DNA from: Malus domestica
Lineage: Eukaryota; Streptophyta; Magnoliopsida; Rosales; Rosaceae
Assembly: GCF_042453785.1 (NCBI RefSeq)
Contig: NC_091661.1
Location: 27,209,501 to 27,273,500 of the forward strand
Direction: 5' to 3'
Length of the DNA stretch: 64,000 nt
The stretch's first letter is position 1. Every line of letters begins with the position of its first letter. The translations under genes and the position numbers were made by a program. Under the pieces are notes generated by a model that was given only the letters and a program-made list of their open reading frames with translations, was not told where the DNA came from and did not search any database. Below, piece by piece: positions 1 to 13,305 of this stretch.

Positions 1-2017
1 AGAACTCCGGCTGTTTGTAACTTCTGCTCGGCAACCCCTTGCGCTGTTACAAGCAAATGCAGAATACTGAATTAAGTCCTTGATCAATATCTCATATGAA
101 ATAAGGATAGTCGAGTACTTTATAATTACTGTAGCCAAAATGTAAATTTCAAAGTTGAACTTGGGGCATGCGTAGTTTGTACTTACACCGACCCCTTAAA
201 GGCATCCCATAAGTTGACCTATCAGCATAACTGTTCATGATGTTCTTGCTCCTCTTACCAGCTCTTGATATTTTCGAGGAACATACACTTTCAAAACTTT
301 TATAATCTTTCTCGAGGGCTTCAAACAATTCCACCGCTAGATTTTTCATATCACAAGCCTGGACAACCATAAATTGAATATAGTTAAGGAGAAAATGGAG
401 ATTTCAAGAGCATAAAATGTTGGTCAACCTTGACGATAACAACAGTGCTCAGTGGACTGACCTTTCGATTAAAGATGGAAGATGGAGCGTTGTATGACAT
501 TGCATTACTGAATACCAAAAACACATCGTGCTGTACATCAACCAAAGGAACATCAAAACTAAAGCACCAGATTTGTGTATCAGTATTAACAATACAATCA
601 CAAATGTGATGGAATGGAACACAGTTTCTTTTAATCCTACCACCATAAAGTAGAACAAAAACTAAATTTGATAAGGAAACTTATGAACCAAACCCAGCCG
701 ACCTGTTTACGCCGAAACAAATGTGTATACACATGCTGACTCAAATTTTTCAGCAAATACAGAAGGGGAGAGGAGATTAAATACAGAAGCTCAAAAACCA
801 GTTCTCTCTTCCGAGCCTTACTGAAAGGAAAAACAAGTAGAGAACTAAGGAGTATAGAAGCACACCTGAAATTCTTCCAGTGTTCTGTAGCTTCCTCCAC
901 TGAGTTTTTCTGAAATCGTGCCGAAATCCATTGGCTCTTTAATGATATCATTGTACCCTTTAACCTTTCACATCAAGAACCATATATTAGCAACTATAAA
1001 AGTATATACACTTGGAAAGACCATAAATAAAGAGGGCAAACCTCTTGTGGGTTTACTGGTTTTGCAAACATATTGTACAAGTCTTTCCTGTAGTTAAAGT
1101 TGAAGAAAGATAAAGGCATTAACTTTCTTGATGAGGAATTCACTGAAGAAGGAGCTAATCACTTATACGAGCAAAAGAAAAAAAATTTCACTTCGTAAAT
1201 ATTATAGCATGGCCAACTATATATACTCCCTAAGAAAAGATGTCATAACCCAGAGTTTACTTTTGCAGAACGCTAAGAAGCAGTTCAAGCTTCCCTGATT
1301 CTGGTAGAGGTGCCTCCGATAGTGCAGCTACTTGATTAAATACAAGAAAAATGAATTAGTGAGTCTTTTCCATCATAGCATAAATATATATAAAGTTGCA
1401 ATTTAAATCTTAAGAGGAAAAGAAGTACATACCACCACCAGAGTTTGTACAATTGTTGTTGCTCGAATTACCAACCTACAATTTATGAACAAAAGAAAAA
1501 AGAATAAAAAACAATGACACCTGTGCAAAATCCACAATAAATAAACTTGTCCTTCCATTCAAAATAAAATAACTTAAATAAAACACAAGTATTTAGAAAA
1601 GAATGCAGAGTGCCTACCAGATTTTATTACTAAGAAATTATGCTTGATTAAAAAAACTCAAAACAATAAATTAATCATCATATAGTCTGATATATTTATT
1701 TAATATCAGGTATACATACATAAATATATACTATGTTAACACAATTCAACATTTCCACCTCTTGTTCAATAACTGTTCCAGTTTTCACAGCATTATTAAG
1801 GACACACCTCTGTTTTCAAAGGATGCTCATTTCTACTTGCAGCCAGATCTTGGACAGGTCTACTCTTAACCCTTTTTCTTCTCCGTTTATGGCAGGAATC
1901 ATCTTCTTCAGAAGACACATCCTCTTCTGCATAACATATTAATGTGCCCTTACTTTCCGCCCTTGATTCAAGTTCCAACAATCTCGCACTTCTTCTTCTT
2001 TCCCCATTCGACATCAT
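1..2017 (-). CDS. Bromodomain-containing protein, 3' end outside window
   Basis: Minus-strand multi-exon gene encoding a chromatin reader that should bind acetyl-lysine on histones in the nucleus. Exons by splice sites: 1808-2017, 1433-1475, 1261-1330, 1042-1087, 866-964, 462-530, 187-358 and 1-43 (continues past the edge). The reading frame passes every junction. The N-terminus starts at tandem ATGs (2017 and 2014) with MMSNGERRRSARLLELE, followed by acidic and Lys/Arg-rich nuclear-type sequence. The bromodomain spans exons 3-6: PLPES..LLLSVLQ (helix Z), MFAKPVNPQE, IIKEPMDFGTI, then FSNAMSYN, whose last Asn is the acetyl-lysine anchor. A small exon between 1475 and 1808 cannot be excluded. 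The C-terminal part is missing, so the subfamily (a BRD7/BRD9-like plant bromodomain protein is likely) is inferred. Confidence 0.85.
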
Positions 2018-4112
2018 TGCTACTGCTATTTGTTATTTTCCAGTCTCCTGATCCATAAATCAAGTGATAAATATTAGGGATGAAGCATGGTAATTTCAAG
2101 AAGACTCTTAGATATTCATGTTATATATTCAATTTTGGAAAAGTAAAAGTGTCAGAAAAATTAAAGGCACTGAAATTCCTTGTGATTCCACAAAAGTTTA
2201 GTTTTAGTAGAAGGGTAAGGGTTACATCGGATATATTTGTTCCTAAACTAATCTGTGGGGAGGTTCTCAGACTTCACAAAACCAAGTTCATAGGTGCTCC
2301 TCTTACTACAAAACTCACTTAAGAGCATAGTTAGAAAACTCACTGAACTTTCATATTCTCTCACATCCTCTTAGATAGGAAACCATCACATCTTTCAGGC
2401 TTTTTTTAGATTGGGCCCCCTTTTCATCTCATTTAAAAAACTGATTTGCATTATAATCCACCATGAAAAATGGGGAAAAAAATGAATGAACTGATGCCAC
2501 CTGATCTTAGATTTACAATGTGATGGAACACAAATTCAGGTATTACTCAACTGAAACATTGCAAGTTTTACAATAAATGCAAACCAAAAAAATCAAACCC
2601 ACAATCGTATTTTACTCTGCAGAATGAAATATGAGTAATTATGTTAACTTTCATAAGCTAAATTTCTTATTTGCAGTGAAACATGAGTAATTATGTTAAC
2701 TTTCTTAAGCTAAATTTCTTATTCGCAGTTCAATCTCCTAAAAGGACACTTCAGGGAATTTTCTAGTCCAATTCTAGTAGAATACTTATTCCAAAAGAAC
2801 AACAGGCAACCTGTTTCTGCATCAATGAGTACTACCACCACCATATTTTGGCATTTTCCACAAAAGAAGATGCATAAAAAAAAAAATACTTACTGAATGA
2901 CAGGCTACATAATGAACAAAGCAAATGTGTTTTTTCCTTATTTATTTGTTTCTTCATTATATTGCTAATTTGATAGACCTGTTTTTTCTATGAGGAAAAT
3001 TTCTGTCTTTTGTACCTAGAAATCCCTCAACCTGCATTCTGGACCTGGATTCGAATTAGGGACATGGCAGAACACTACAATCCTTTGACATTCTAATTTA
3101 TAACCAAACTAGAGTATACAAGGTTATCTTTTCCTCCATCCATTTGACTTCTCCCCCTTGGGCATGAACTGTTTAACAATCTGATAAGCAATCAGGTGTT
3201 GGAAGTTGGAACTAAGCTCTGATGCCAAAAATAATATGACTCTGGGTTTAGCTTTATATCCAGCTAGTGTGCTTGAAGATCTGATGCCAATGCAACTGGT
3301 TCCAAGCCTACTCCAAATCTATCATTTTTTGTACCAGCCACAACAATTTTTACATCAATGAACTTCCAAGACTACTCCAAATCCATCAATTCTTACCAAT
3401 CACAACATTTTCGGCATCAGAGCTTCTCTAAGAGGCAAAATCTTAACGCATCAATATCATAAATTGATGACAACCACAACATAAATGATAGGATTGAATA
3501 CAATTAAGCCCAAAACACCACTTGATATAAAAACAATTAAAGAATCAACAAGGTACAAAGCCCTTTGGGAAGGGCTAAAAAAAAAATTCACTCTTATATT
3601 TATGATTATCAGAAATACTCTTCCTTTCTAGCAGGACTCACCTACCAGCAGATTACCTTGATTATTGTAAATCTGATATCCGTGCAACTGATCTACTCAA
3701 AACAATTCACCACTGGTAAACCTTCAATCCCTTTATATCCTGATCATGGCAGCAAAAATTATTAGTGAAAATACAAAATCATAGAAAGATTATCAAAGAG
3801 CAATCAGGATCTGCAATTGTTCTTCTTAGACTCTCCTGCGGCCATCAAAACACAATTGAAGACAAAATGCAAGACTTTCATTCAAAAGTGATAGTTACCA
3901 ATTGCTCTTCTTCAAGAAACCGACCAGAGAAAGAATTTATAAGACCTGCACCGCGATAACATCGATCCTCATTGCTCAAATAAACCCTAAGAAGGCCATT
4001 TTATAAAGCGCCTCAATAAATACCACCCCCATTTAAGGTAAGCTAGGTGGATTTTATTGGATATGAACGAATAATGACTAGCACGGGACACCCGGTGCAT
4101 GAAACACTTTAC
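2018..4112. other. Unassigned interval
   Basis: About 2.1 kb upstream of the bromodomain start. It holds the 52-bp duplication and a degenerate repeat of roughly 75 bp near 3290-3430 (variants of CTCCAAATCTATCA and CACAACA). No open frame here shows recognisable protein features, so it is probably promoter and old repeat sequence. Confidence 0.4.
2631..2734. repeat. 52-bp tandem duplication
   Basis: Two head-to-tail copies with a 52-bp period, differing at a few positions, starting with ATGAGTAATTATGTTAACTT. They lie just upstream of the bromodomain gene and contain no supported coding sequence. Confidence 0.75.
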
Positions 4113-5295
4113 CTGACAAATGCGTTCTGCTGAACAAGTGCAGTGGCATTTGTCACATCTGGCAAAACACTGATAGTGAGAATAATGCATGGTTCAAAAA
4201 CAAAACTTAACAGTTAAACTCAGATTTACTTCTCTAAACTGCAGTGATAAAAGCGATTAAAATGAACAAGAGCTTTATTTTTTTCAAAAGTCATGTAAAT
4301 GAAAATAAAATGAGGAGTTACAAATTATTACTTTGCTTCATTTCCATGTGTGATTTTGAATTCATTCCTCATAAGCCTTTACAAACCAAATCTTCACTAT
4401 TATAGCAATTTCTAAGTAACTCTCTTAATGAATGAACAAAAATGAAAAACACATATCTAGCTTAGATATGATTTCTGAAAAATGCATCATCCGTTATAGA
4501 ACTTTTGAACTAAATCAGTAAATGAAGCACTTGATAATGCCTACAAACTCCTTGTGTGTTTCCCAAATATACTTCATTCGTTAGAGACTAGAACTAATAC
4601 ACTATTGGACTTTTCGAAGCTCTTGATAAAACCACATTAGTTTCTACATCTATTTATTGATTAATGCCTTGTGCGCAATGCTTTCAAACACGAACCAATT
4701 ATGTGATAAGGCTTGTTCATATGGTACATACTACAAAGAAAAAAGTAAGTAACAATTCATGAAGCTAAAAATCAAGTCAATTATGTTAAATTTTAGATAA
4801 AAACGGCACTTAAATAAACAGGAAAATGCAGACACGGGCATACCAGCATCCATCTCCGCAACCATTGGAAACCGACTTATGGTGGTTTGAACCAATCCCA
4901 AGTACTCAAGAAGATTCTTGCAATATCTACTCTCACTGCAAAATTAATTCAATAATTGCATAAACTGCCTATGCTGAAAATTAACAAAACCCTAAGAGAG
5001 AAAGAGAGAATAGAATAAAAATTATGGGTTTTCTTACAAATACTCACTCTCAAATTTGTAAGCAATGATGAAAGCCCCAGAATTGTTGGACCCAGATGAA
5101 TGATAAGGTGTTCTTGCACACTCTGAGAGTCTGAAGATATTCCAAGCAGCTGGAGCACTCAAAAGTTGTGATCTTTTGGGGTAATTTCAGTGGTTCTTTG
5201 TATGAAGGGAGGATTGAGAGCCCAAAAGTCCATAACTTTGATGGGTTGCACTGAGCTCCTTCTTCTGGGTCGGCATCTGACACCATTATCGCCAT
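4113..5295 (-). CDS. Unrecognised minus-strand coding-like exons, possibly a gene remnant
   Basis: Three minus-strand segments join in one open frame through GT..AG borders: 5048-5149, 4844-4931 and 4113-4158. The joined product has helical, HEAT/ARM-like character (HLGPTILGLSSLLTNLR, then YCKNLLEYLGLVQTTISRF, then NATALVQQNAF). An open frame starting at ATG 5295 (MAIMVSDADPEEGAQ) lies directly upstream but is in a different phase from the first segment, and no good donor joins them. No downstream exon could be found before the bromodomain gene. I do not recognise the family. It may be a real gene with an intron I cannot place, or a decayed fragment. Confidence 0.35.
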
Positions 5296-5749
5296 TCAAG
5301 TAAAAGAAGGCGGTGCTGAATCGATGCTGCTTCTTTGGTCTCTGTGAATTTCAGGAAACATGGTGGAGGAGGAGGAATTGGATAAAGCTTGTATGGAATT
5401 GCTATTTGCAAATCGTCTAAAAAATCTCGTGATGGTTTCAATCCAAGTTACAAAGTTGCAACGGAAACAACATAGGCGCCAACTCAATCATGTTTCTCAT
5501 AAATTTGGTACGACACTACGAACCTTTCCCACAATTTTTTTTCGTGAAATTACATTAATCACCCACATATTCTTACATTACATCAATTTTCTAGGGTTAC
5601 ACCAAGGAATTTTTGCCAACAATACAAAAAATAAAATTAAAATTAGGGTTGGGTTGGGTTATTCACACATTCTTTTACCTTCCACGTACTTAAATAAATT
5701 TTTGGTCATTTGATTGAATGCATTAAAGAGAATAAAAAAAAAATTATTA

Positions 5750-5953
5750 AGGGTATGCTATCCACACACTCCATTTTACTTCGCACACATCCTTTGATAA
5801 TTTCTGTCCGTTGATCTTCTTCATTCATCTTATTCGATAGCAGAAAATTAAAAAGGTGTGTGAGAAGTAAAATAAGATGTGTGGATATCACACCCCAATT
5901 AATAAAGGATGTTGTGAAACGTAAAAAAATATGTGTGAATAGCACTACCAAAA
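5750..5953. mobile_element. MITE, TA target type
   Basis: An AT-rich insert of about 200 bp with imperfect inverted ends: TATGCTATCCACACAC on the left and the complement of GTGTGAATAGCACTA on the right. The ends match the inner MITE at 53259-53391, so both belong to one family. Confidence 0.6.
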
Positions 5954-6797
5954 ATTGTTGTGCATTCTTTTCTCTTGTATGTGATTCCATGATTTTATAA
6001 GGAGATTGTTGTTAACTCCGTGACACATTATCATGCACTTATTTTTCTCTTATTTGGTTTATTAGAGAGAAGTGCATGATGACTTTGTTTGAATGCATTC
6101 CTCTCATCCGAATGTAATGTACATATTTCTTTTAGATCCATAGATCGTTCGATTATAAAGACAATGTAAATTTGCGAATTTCATTCGGATGCATATTATC
6201 GGCCTATTGGAATGACGATGTAAATTCACTAAGTTATGTCTGAATTTGCTTTCTGTATTGTTTATTTGGTTATGAAACAATTACTATTGATTTCATGAGT
6301 TTTGACACCTTCGAGTGAGATGAAATGCGAACAAATTTCAACTCCTAATAAATAACGAGTCATTTTTTATTACAAGTAAATCAAAACTTGGCATATGTAT
6401 ACAAATACTAGATAGTAATTGAGCAACGAAATTAAAAAAAAAACAATAAATTATATAAGAAAACGTTCATCTACATTCCACCATCCCACATTTTGCAGAC
6501 ATGACATATTTTATCTATATAATTCCGATCAACAAACACCTAGCTATCTGCTTGGGGTTTGGATTCCATCTGGACCCAAATTGTGAAGATCTTATTGATC
6601 CTCACATCTTAGTTATTCATAGTGTATCGTGCTGTTAAAAGTCATTTAACTTTTTTATTTAAAATTAAACACAAATACTATCTGATGAAAAATGGCCGCA
6701 TGATATATGATAAATGGATAAGATATGAAGATCCCTAAGATCGCAGAGATGATCCTCTTCCATCTGCTTGAATCATTTTGACTTATTTTTCAATCAG
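5954..6797. other. Intergenic, downstream of the P450 gene
   Basis: AT-rich sequence with no supported gene. The right end should contain the 3'UTR and polyadenylation region of the minus-strand P450 gene. Confidence 0.4.
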
Positions 6798-9700
6798 TCA
6801 ACAGATTTTCTGGAGAATAATATGTACACCATTTCCTGGCCCCACAATCATTTTGTAGGCAGGAGAATGCTTGTATTTTGGAGATAGAGAGAAAGAAAAC
6901 TTGGAGATAACAAGTGAGAGCACAACCTTCAGTTCAACCATGGCTAAGTTTTTGCCCAAACATGTCCTAGGCCCCAACCCGAATGGGATATAAGCTTGGG
7001 GAAACTTGCATGCCTTTGAGACTCCATCGGTGAACCTCTCTGGTTTGAACTCATTTGCATCTGGTCCCCAAATTTCTGTGTCTCTGTGCAATGTTGGGAT
7101 CAATGTCCATAAGCATACGCCTTTTGGAACGGTCATGTTTCCCACTTGAGTGTCTTCGAGTGCCTCTCTCGACACAAATGCGGCTGGCGGATATAGACGC
7201 ATGACTTCTTGAATCACCATGGCCATCTGCATGGTCAAACAATCTAACATGTTATGTTTTCAGGTGGACTATTGTTTCAATGTGCAGACAATACTTAGTT
7301 GTACTGTCACACTGTCAATTTGGATCGTCAACTTAGTAAGACTTTGTTTGAATGTATAGTGACAACATAGTATGGTATCAGAACATTACTCAACATTGAA
7401 CATAATTAACTAACATAACGAGCAATGCAAACACCCGTACCGTTTTCAACTGAGGGAGGGAGTTTGCGTCCGGCAGGCCATCCGGGCAAGCTTGAACCAA
7501 CTCCGTCCTGATTCGGGCTTGCCACTCGGGATGTAAAGCGAGAAGCATCAAACACCAAGAGGCAGCAACAGCTGTGGATTCATGGCCTGCAAAATATATG
7601 TTCTTGCAGTTGTCAACTATGAAGCCCTTGGATGAACCTTTCCCTAGGGTTTGGTCATTGATGGCTCCCTCTAGTATTGTCTGCAACAAATCTTTTTGGT
7701 CACACGAGCCTTCTCTTTCTTCCACTGCCTCCCAGATCAAAGACTCAATCTCCCTCTCCAAACAGCCTATCTCGTTTGTCTTCTTCAATCCACTGCATTT
7801 TTCAGCATTTATGAATTATTTTTTCGTGTAGCGACAATCGAATGTAATCTAAACTGCCAACTACGCTCAGATCTGCAGTTTAGTGTACATTGTTAAATAA
7901 TGGAAAGTTTACGTACCCCAAATTACTAAAGAGGAAGTTTTGCTTGGATATCACTTCTTGAAGACTTCTAAGCTTTTTGAAAATCTCTTTGCCCTTTACG
8001 TAAGAGCTTCCAAAACAAGCTCTTGATATAACATCTGCAGAGAAATCTCTCAAGTCCTCATCCACCTGAATCTCCGCTCTCACACTGCCTTGTGCTTCAA
8101 TGGAGTCCTCCCATTTTCTAAGCAATGTCTGTCCAGACTCCAGCATCAGCCACACCATGCCCTGCCACATTATCTCAATGATAAGTCTGAGTTTACATAT
8201 TAATCATGGAATAAAACATTTTTTCATTGTTCGAAATTTTGATTCGGAACCGGATTTAATTACCTTGACTTTGTCTGAGAAGAACTCAGGGGCAACAATC
8301 TTCCTTTGCTGTGACCAAACAATGCCATTGGACCTCAAAATGCCATTGCCAAGCATGGGTGCAAGTCTCTTGCTTACATAAGAAGGCTTGCCTAAATCCA
8401 AACTCATACACTGGTTCATCTCCTTCACTAGCTCTGGGTTGTTCACATACAAATGTTGCCTCATTCCTGTTGAATATGTGTACACTGGACCTGCAAGCAT
8501 TTCATACTTCATGTCACTACTTTTCTTACCAACAGATAAAAGAGAGATTATAACTTGGAACATCTTTCAACGTTCGAAAGAGAAGTACAGTAAGATAAGA
8601 GCTTTTTTGATAATATTTATGCAGGAAACACTTTTGCTTGTAAGTGTTATTGCTGAAAACACTATTATTAGAAGCACATCGGAAAATTCATTAAAAATCT
8701 GAAATTTCTTCCCGTCATTCCTGACGAAACACTTTTGAATGTTAACTTTTTCTAACCAAATCATGTTAGAGCGTTTCTAGTTATGTTGAAGCGTTTATGG
8801 TAATTTGAAAGAACAGATATGAATTGATCATGAGCATATTAATACATGATTTGGAGGAGATGCCCACGTACCGAAGGAATTGAACAAGGTAATAAAGAAC
8901 AGAAATGAAGCCCATTTTGATCATTCGAGTACTTCAGATATGGCCCTCCCATGGTACAACCATTTTAGTCATTACTTAATACTCATAAACCTTCATCTAA
9001 ATCTTCAAACTTTTATAAAATAACTTTTATTTTTTGTTATATTATCAATCATGCCACATCAACAATTTTGGTTGATAATTTTGAGAATAAGAATTTTTAT
9101 AATCTAATACTATATATTAGATGTGGCCCTACCATGTTCTAATCATCCTAAATAAAATAGTAAAATTCTAGTATATTGTATTAAAAATTTGTACAAAGTG
9201 GTCACTTAAAACTACGGTCTAAAAATATTTCTCTATATTTATAAGTGAGAGGTTTTAAATTGATTCTCACCAAAGGTGAATTCGAACCAAATTATTATGG
9301 CTAATCCATTGTGAGACTTAGCTAACTCTCCCGCTCATTTGTGTAGATAATATCATATGCATTAAAAATATAAAAAATAATATTATTTTACTTAGTTTAA
9401 AAAGTTGACATCCCATATTTAATTGTATCTTAAAATAAAGAGAATATACTTAGAAAGTAACAAGATTTAATATTTCTCTATTTGTACACCTTGGATTCTA
9501 TTCATTAGTTCTTAGGTTCCGAGACATTGACATGATGTTTATTTATTAGCAAAAGAAATGTAATTTGAAAGAATGAATACGTTGTGTAAACCTTGGCTTA
9601 AGCATTTGCAGACTAGGATATTTTATTTTTACCTTCATTGTTAAGCGTGTGTTATTCACTTCAAATCCAGAAATTGATCATTGAAAAAGCTGTACTCATT

Positions 9701-10851
9701 CGGCATCTTGTACTTGCTATGTTTATATTAACAAATCTCCATTGCTTCTTGTCGGAAAAAAAAAAAAAAAAAAAACACACACACACGATATTTTTATCTA
9801 CTTTAACTTATATAAGATTTGAACATGAATTTAAAAGACACATTGTTCAGACTAATTAGCTAAAGCGTAATATAAGGAATACTAAAATTTGAATTAAATT
9901 TGCAAACCAAATAATATATCACCAATATAAAATAAACACGTTAATAAATACTAAAATAATATCCAATCATCAACAACATCAGTATGTTTTTAAAGGAATC
10001 AAATGGTGACTTCTGCCAAACAGTTCACCTTTTCAGAAGCAGAGAAAAATCACAAACAACAATATATTTATGAAATTTAATTTAAAATTTTAATTTTTCT
10101 AACATTTATGCAAAAACATATACACAACCCTAAGATGGCTTATTTTTGACATGCCCTAGTCAAACTCTGACAGGTGTGTATGGAATCCAAGCATCTTAAA
10201 AATGGTTTGCATAGGCCAGATTCCGCCAAATCCCATTGACTGAGCGGGACCATTGACTCCCCTCTTCAATCTCCAAAATTTTCACAGCAAAAATCAAATT
10301 CTTATGAACTCTATTTTCTTCTTAGCTTTATTATATCCATTCATTTGTTTGGATTTATTTCCCTAATAAATTTTCTGTTTTCATGTTTAATAAAGAAAAA
10401 AATTTACAGACATGTGTAGGAGTCATAGCCTTTGTGTTACGTATAAAAATTCATATATATAACATATATAGCAGGCCACAGATAAATGCTTAAAGAACAA
10501 ACATTGGATTGGATGGGACTAATTATAACAAGCAGAGAAGGATTAATGAATACCGTATTGTTTTCTCCAGTGTTCGAAGTATGGGAAGAGAGTGGAGGTG
10601 TAGTCATGGGCTACAAACTCAGCAGCCAGCAGGTTTGGAGGCTTCAACTCTTGCTGTTGTTGGATTTTCTGCATCTCGGGAAGATTCCCATACAGAAAAG
10701 AAGGTGCAGGGCCTTTGATGCCTTGCAGTCGGAGATTCCTTCTGACCCTCTCGGATTTTAGCCAAACAGTGCTGTAGAGGTGGAGGAAGAAGCCAACCAG
10801 TCCCACGACAGCCATGGAAGAAATTATTCTCAACAGAAGAGACACCTCCAT
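6798..10851 (-). CDS. CYP714: Cytochrome P450, CYP714 family
   Basis: Membrane-bound monooxygenase of the endoplasmic reticulum; characterised CYP714 enzymes oxidise gibberellins, usually inactivating or 13-hydroxylating them. Five exons: 10554-10851, 8264-8490, 7917-8161, 7441-7792 and 6798-7226, joining in phase to 516 residues, normal for the family. Visible: N-terminal membrane anchor, proline-rich hinge [14 protein letters not shown]-helix AGHESTA, K-helix [14 protein letters not shown], and the heme loop [10 protein letters not shown] with the ligand Cys. The exon 3/4 junction is slightly shorter than usual ([14 protein letters not shown]), probably lacking a few residues before the TNEI segment. 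Intron 1 is about 2 kb and contains dispersed repeats. The family call is strong; subfamily and exact gibberellin substrate are not determinable here. Confidence 0.92.
8491..10553. other. Intron 1 of the CYP714 gene
   Basis: A 2.06-kb intron with no coding sequence. Positions 8570-8770 resemble the dispersed AAGTGCTT-type repeat seen at 17.6 and 22.3 kb. Near 9757-9787 there is a poly(A) run followed by (CA)n. Confidence 0.55.
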
Positions 10852-10889
10852 CTCTCTCTCTTTCTCTATCTCTCTCTCTCAGTTTCAGT

Positions 10890-10902
10890 ATGATATATAT
10901 AG
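10890..10902 (-). promoter_or_regulatory. TATA box of the CYP714 gene
   Basis: On the minus strand this reads TATATATATCA, about 40 bp upstream of the start codon, with a CT-rich leader (10853-10880) between the two. The spacing implies a short 5'UTR. Confidence 0.45.
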
Positions 10903-11147
10903 GCTATGAACCAGCAGAAATGTTATTATCAAACGTTTGTCATTTTGAATTATTGATGTAAATATACTTATATTTATTTTGAATATTATAAAATATGCTA
11001 ATTGTCTAACAAAAAACTATTACCACAGTCGCTTAGCTCCATACAAGTAAAGATGTATTTATTTCTTTCTTAATTGCCAATCACATTATAAATATTTTAT
11101 TGAAGCCAAAAAAAGAAAACATGTCAATTCTAGTTTGTGTGCAATGA

Positions 11148-11197
11148 AGAACGACTTATATATTCGATAAAAAAAAAAAAAAGAACGACTTATATAT
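11148..11197. repeat. Micro-insertion: poly(A) tail between 16-bp direct repeats
   Basis: AGAACGACTTATATAT occurs at 11148-11163 and 11182-11197. Between the copies lie only TCGAT and a poly(A) run. This looks like a target-site duplication around a retroelement that kept almost only its tail. Confidence 0.6.
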
Positions 11198-11569
11198 ATA
11201 TAAAGAGTTTAATATTTTTCTATATAGAACTGAAGCATTTACCATTGTATTCGTCTATTTTCTTCACTACAAATGAATGTCTTATTGGTTTTCGATTTGT
11301 CTTTTTTTGTTGTTGCAAAAGATGATCTATAAATGATATTCTAAAAGATAGATGGTTCGGATCATTAAAATACATTACGGAGTGAGCCTCACAAAAAATA
11401 TGTGTTAAAAGTTATGTAAAAAAATTGGTACCAAGGTTCCGCCCCCCTTTTGTTTATTAAGCAAGTGATACCACCCTATCTATTCTAATTTGGATCCACT
11501 TTGAAAATAATTTATTTTTGAGAAATGATTTTTGAAGAATGCTAACTACTTTCCCTATTTACATTTTCT

Positions 11570-11737
11570 TACTTATTTATTTATAACTCATCACTTGACA
11601 CGTATATTCTACTAACAAATTGAATTACATAATTCATGTTTTTGAGGTAGAAAATTAGAGCTAAGATTTTAATATATTAATTATATAATTTAATTTGTTA
11701 GTAGAATACACATATCAAGTAATGAGTAGAAAAGATA
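11570..11737. mobile_element. AT-rich palindromic MITE
   Basis: Long imperfect inverted repeats: ATATTCTACTAACAAATTGA near 11606 pairs with the complement near 11700 (TTGTTAGTAGAATAC). Target-site duplications were not resolved. Confidence 0.6.
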
Positions 11738-12737
11738 CATAGAGTAAAGCAAATGAAAAAAAAGAGACACCATTCCTCACAATTTTATACATCATTTTTC
11801 TCCTTTTATATACCTAAATTTATTTCCGTCTCTTAATCCTTCTTGATTTTTCTTTGCTTCATTCGAATTTAAATGCAAATAGTAGCCAACTTCTCTGGTC
11901 CTTTACTTTGACAGGCAAGATATTGACATATGTACTAAATAATCAATGAGGAAAATTGTATGCAGATTTGATATGTCTGGCATTATTGATATAAAATAGG
12001 ACTCTGCCCAGTAAATCTGTACTAAATAATCTGTACGTGGAAACACATAAAAGGTTGAAGAGCTTACCATGTTTAAGAGCATGTTTAAGAGAAGGGAAGA
12101 GAAGGGAAGAGAGAGAAAAATACTAAAATGATTCTCTTAGAGTAAGATTTTTTACTATTTAATAGTTTAACGTTAATTTTCATATTAATATTATAAAATG
12201 TAAAAACATAAAAGGACTCAAAGTTCACCGAAAAGTTTGCATTTGAGAAAATCTCTTGAGCATTTATCTTATTAATATGAATGGATTAGCATTATTTGCA
12301 AGTCGGTAGGCATGAAGCCCAAAAAGGAGCTGCAAGACAAAGGCACGTTTTAACTCTTTTATCATAATGAATGATCATGTACTTGTTATGCCGATGACAA
12401 GATTGATGAAATGGACAAAATCAATTTCGTTGAATTTAATTTTATTAGGGTTAGTCGGCAATCTTATACACTGATGTCCGCAAGTTAAATACGGTGCTGA
12501 TGACATGCATTTTTACACATATAATAGGATCCAAAATTAAAAAATGGAAGTTTATGTTTTGCTACATATGAAGAGATGTCGTCTCCAAAATAATTTAGCT
12601 AAGTTAGTTAGAACAATATACTTTCCTTTTTACATCTAAATTAGAAGAATCGAAATTCATGCATGATGAAACAAAATGCTTAGAGCCTGTTACTTGCAAC
12701 CACATAAGCGGTTTTCCATTTGTTGAGCCTGATAATG

Positions 12738-12952
12738 GACAAGGATCCTCTCCTGAGCTAAGGATGAGGATCCTCCTCATCAATGAGTGTGGGCCGTTGG
12801 ATGAAAATCCAACGGCTTATTCATCCAACGGCTTCAAATAAGGAAGTCCCTTTAAAGTTATAATAATTGTAACCGTTGGATTTTTATCCAACGGCCCACA
12901 TCTCTTAATAAGGAGGATCCTCATCCTTAGCTCAGAAGAGAATCCTGGTCCC
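12738..12952. mobile_element. hAT-type MITE, strongly palindromic
   Basis: About 215 bp with terminal inverted repeats of more than 40 bp (GGACAAGGATCCTCTCCTGA against GGGACCAGGATTCTCTTCTG). Flanks TGATAATG and TTATAATG form an 8-bp target duplication with one mismatch, which fits hAT. The motif CCGTTGGAT occurs in both orientations inside. Confidence 0.75.
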
Positions 12953-13162
12953 TTATAATGGTACGGGGATCTTGCGAGGGAAAAAGGCCCACGATTTTAT
13001 TGTAAATGATTTATTATTTGTAAAAATAAAAAAAATAAAAAAAGCATCGATAACATTTTAGTAAAAATGGAGCCCAATTACAAAGTGAAACCTCTCTCAC
13101 ACCAACCATTTTAGAGTCAAACGAGAGTGGGTGAGGTTGAGTCCTATCCCAAAAAAGAAATA

Positions 13163-13305
13163 TTTTTGCTCATCGCTTTAAGGTAGTAGTGATGTCTATC
13201 ACTCCATAATTACCGTTGGATGAATTTAATTTAATTTATTTGTTACATAAATTTTAAAATTCAAATTAATCCAACGATAATTAATATAGCGGTGAGCAAA
13301 AATTA
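13163..13305. mobile_element. Small MITE
   Basis: Inverted ends TTTTTGCTCATCGCT and AGCGGTGAGCAAAAA enclose about 110 bp of AT-rich sequence. It carries the same CCGTTGGAT-type core in both orientations as the MITE at 12.7 kb. Confidence 0.6.

Noticed and set aside
5360-5713. 117-codon plus-strand open frame starting MVEEEELDK
   Set aside because: Ends in AT-rich non-coding sequence, has no recognisable domain, and faces an overlapping minus-strand frame of equal quality.
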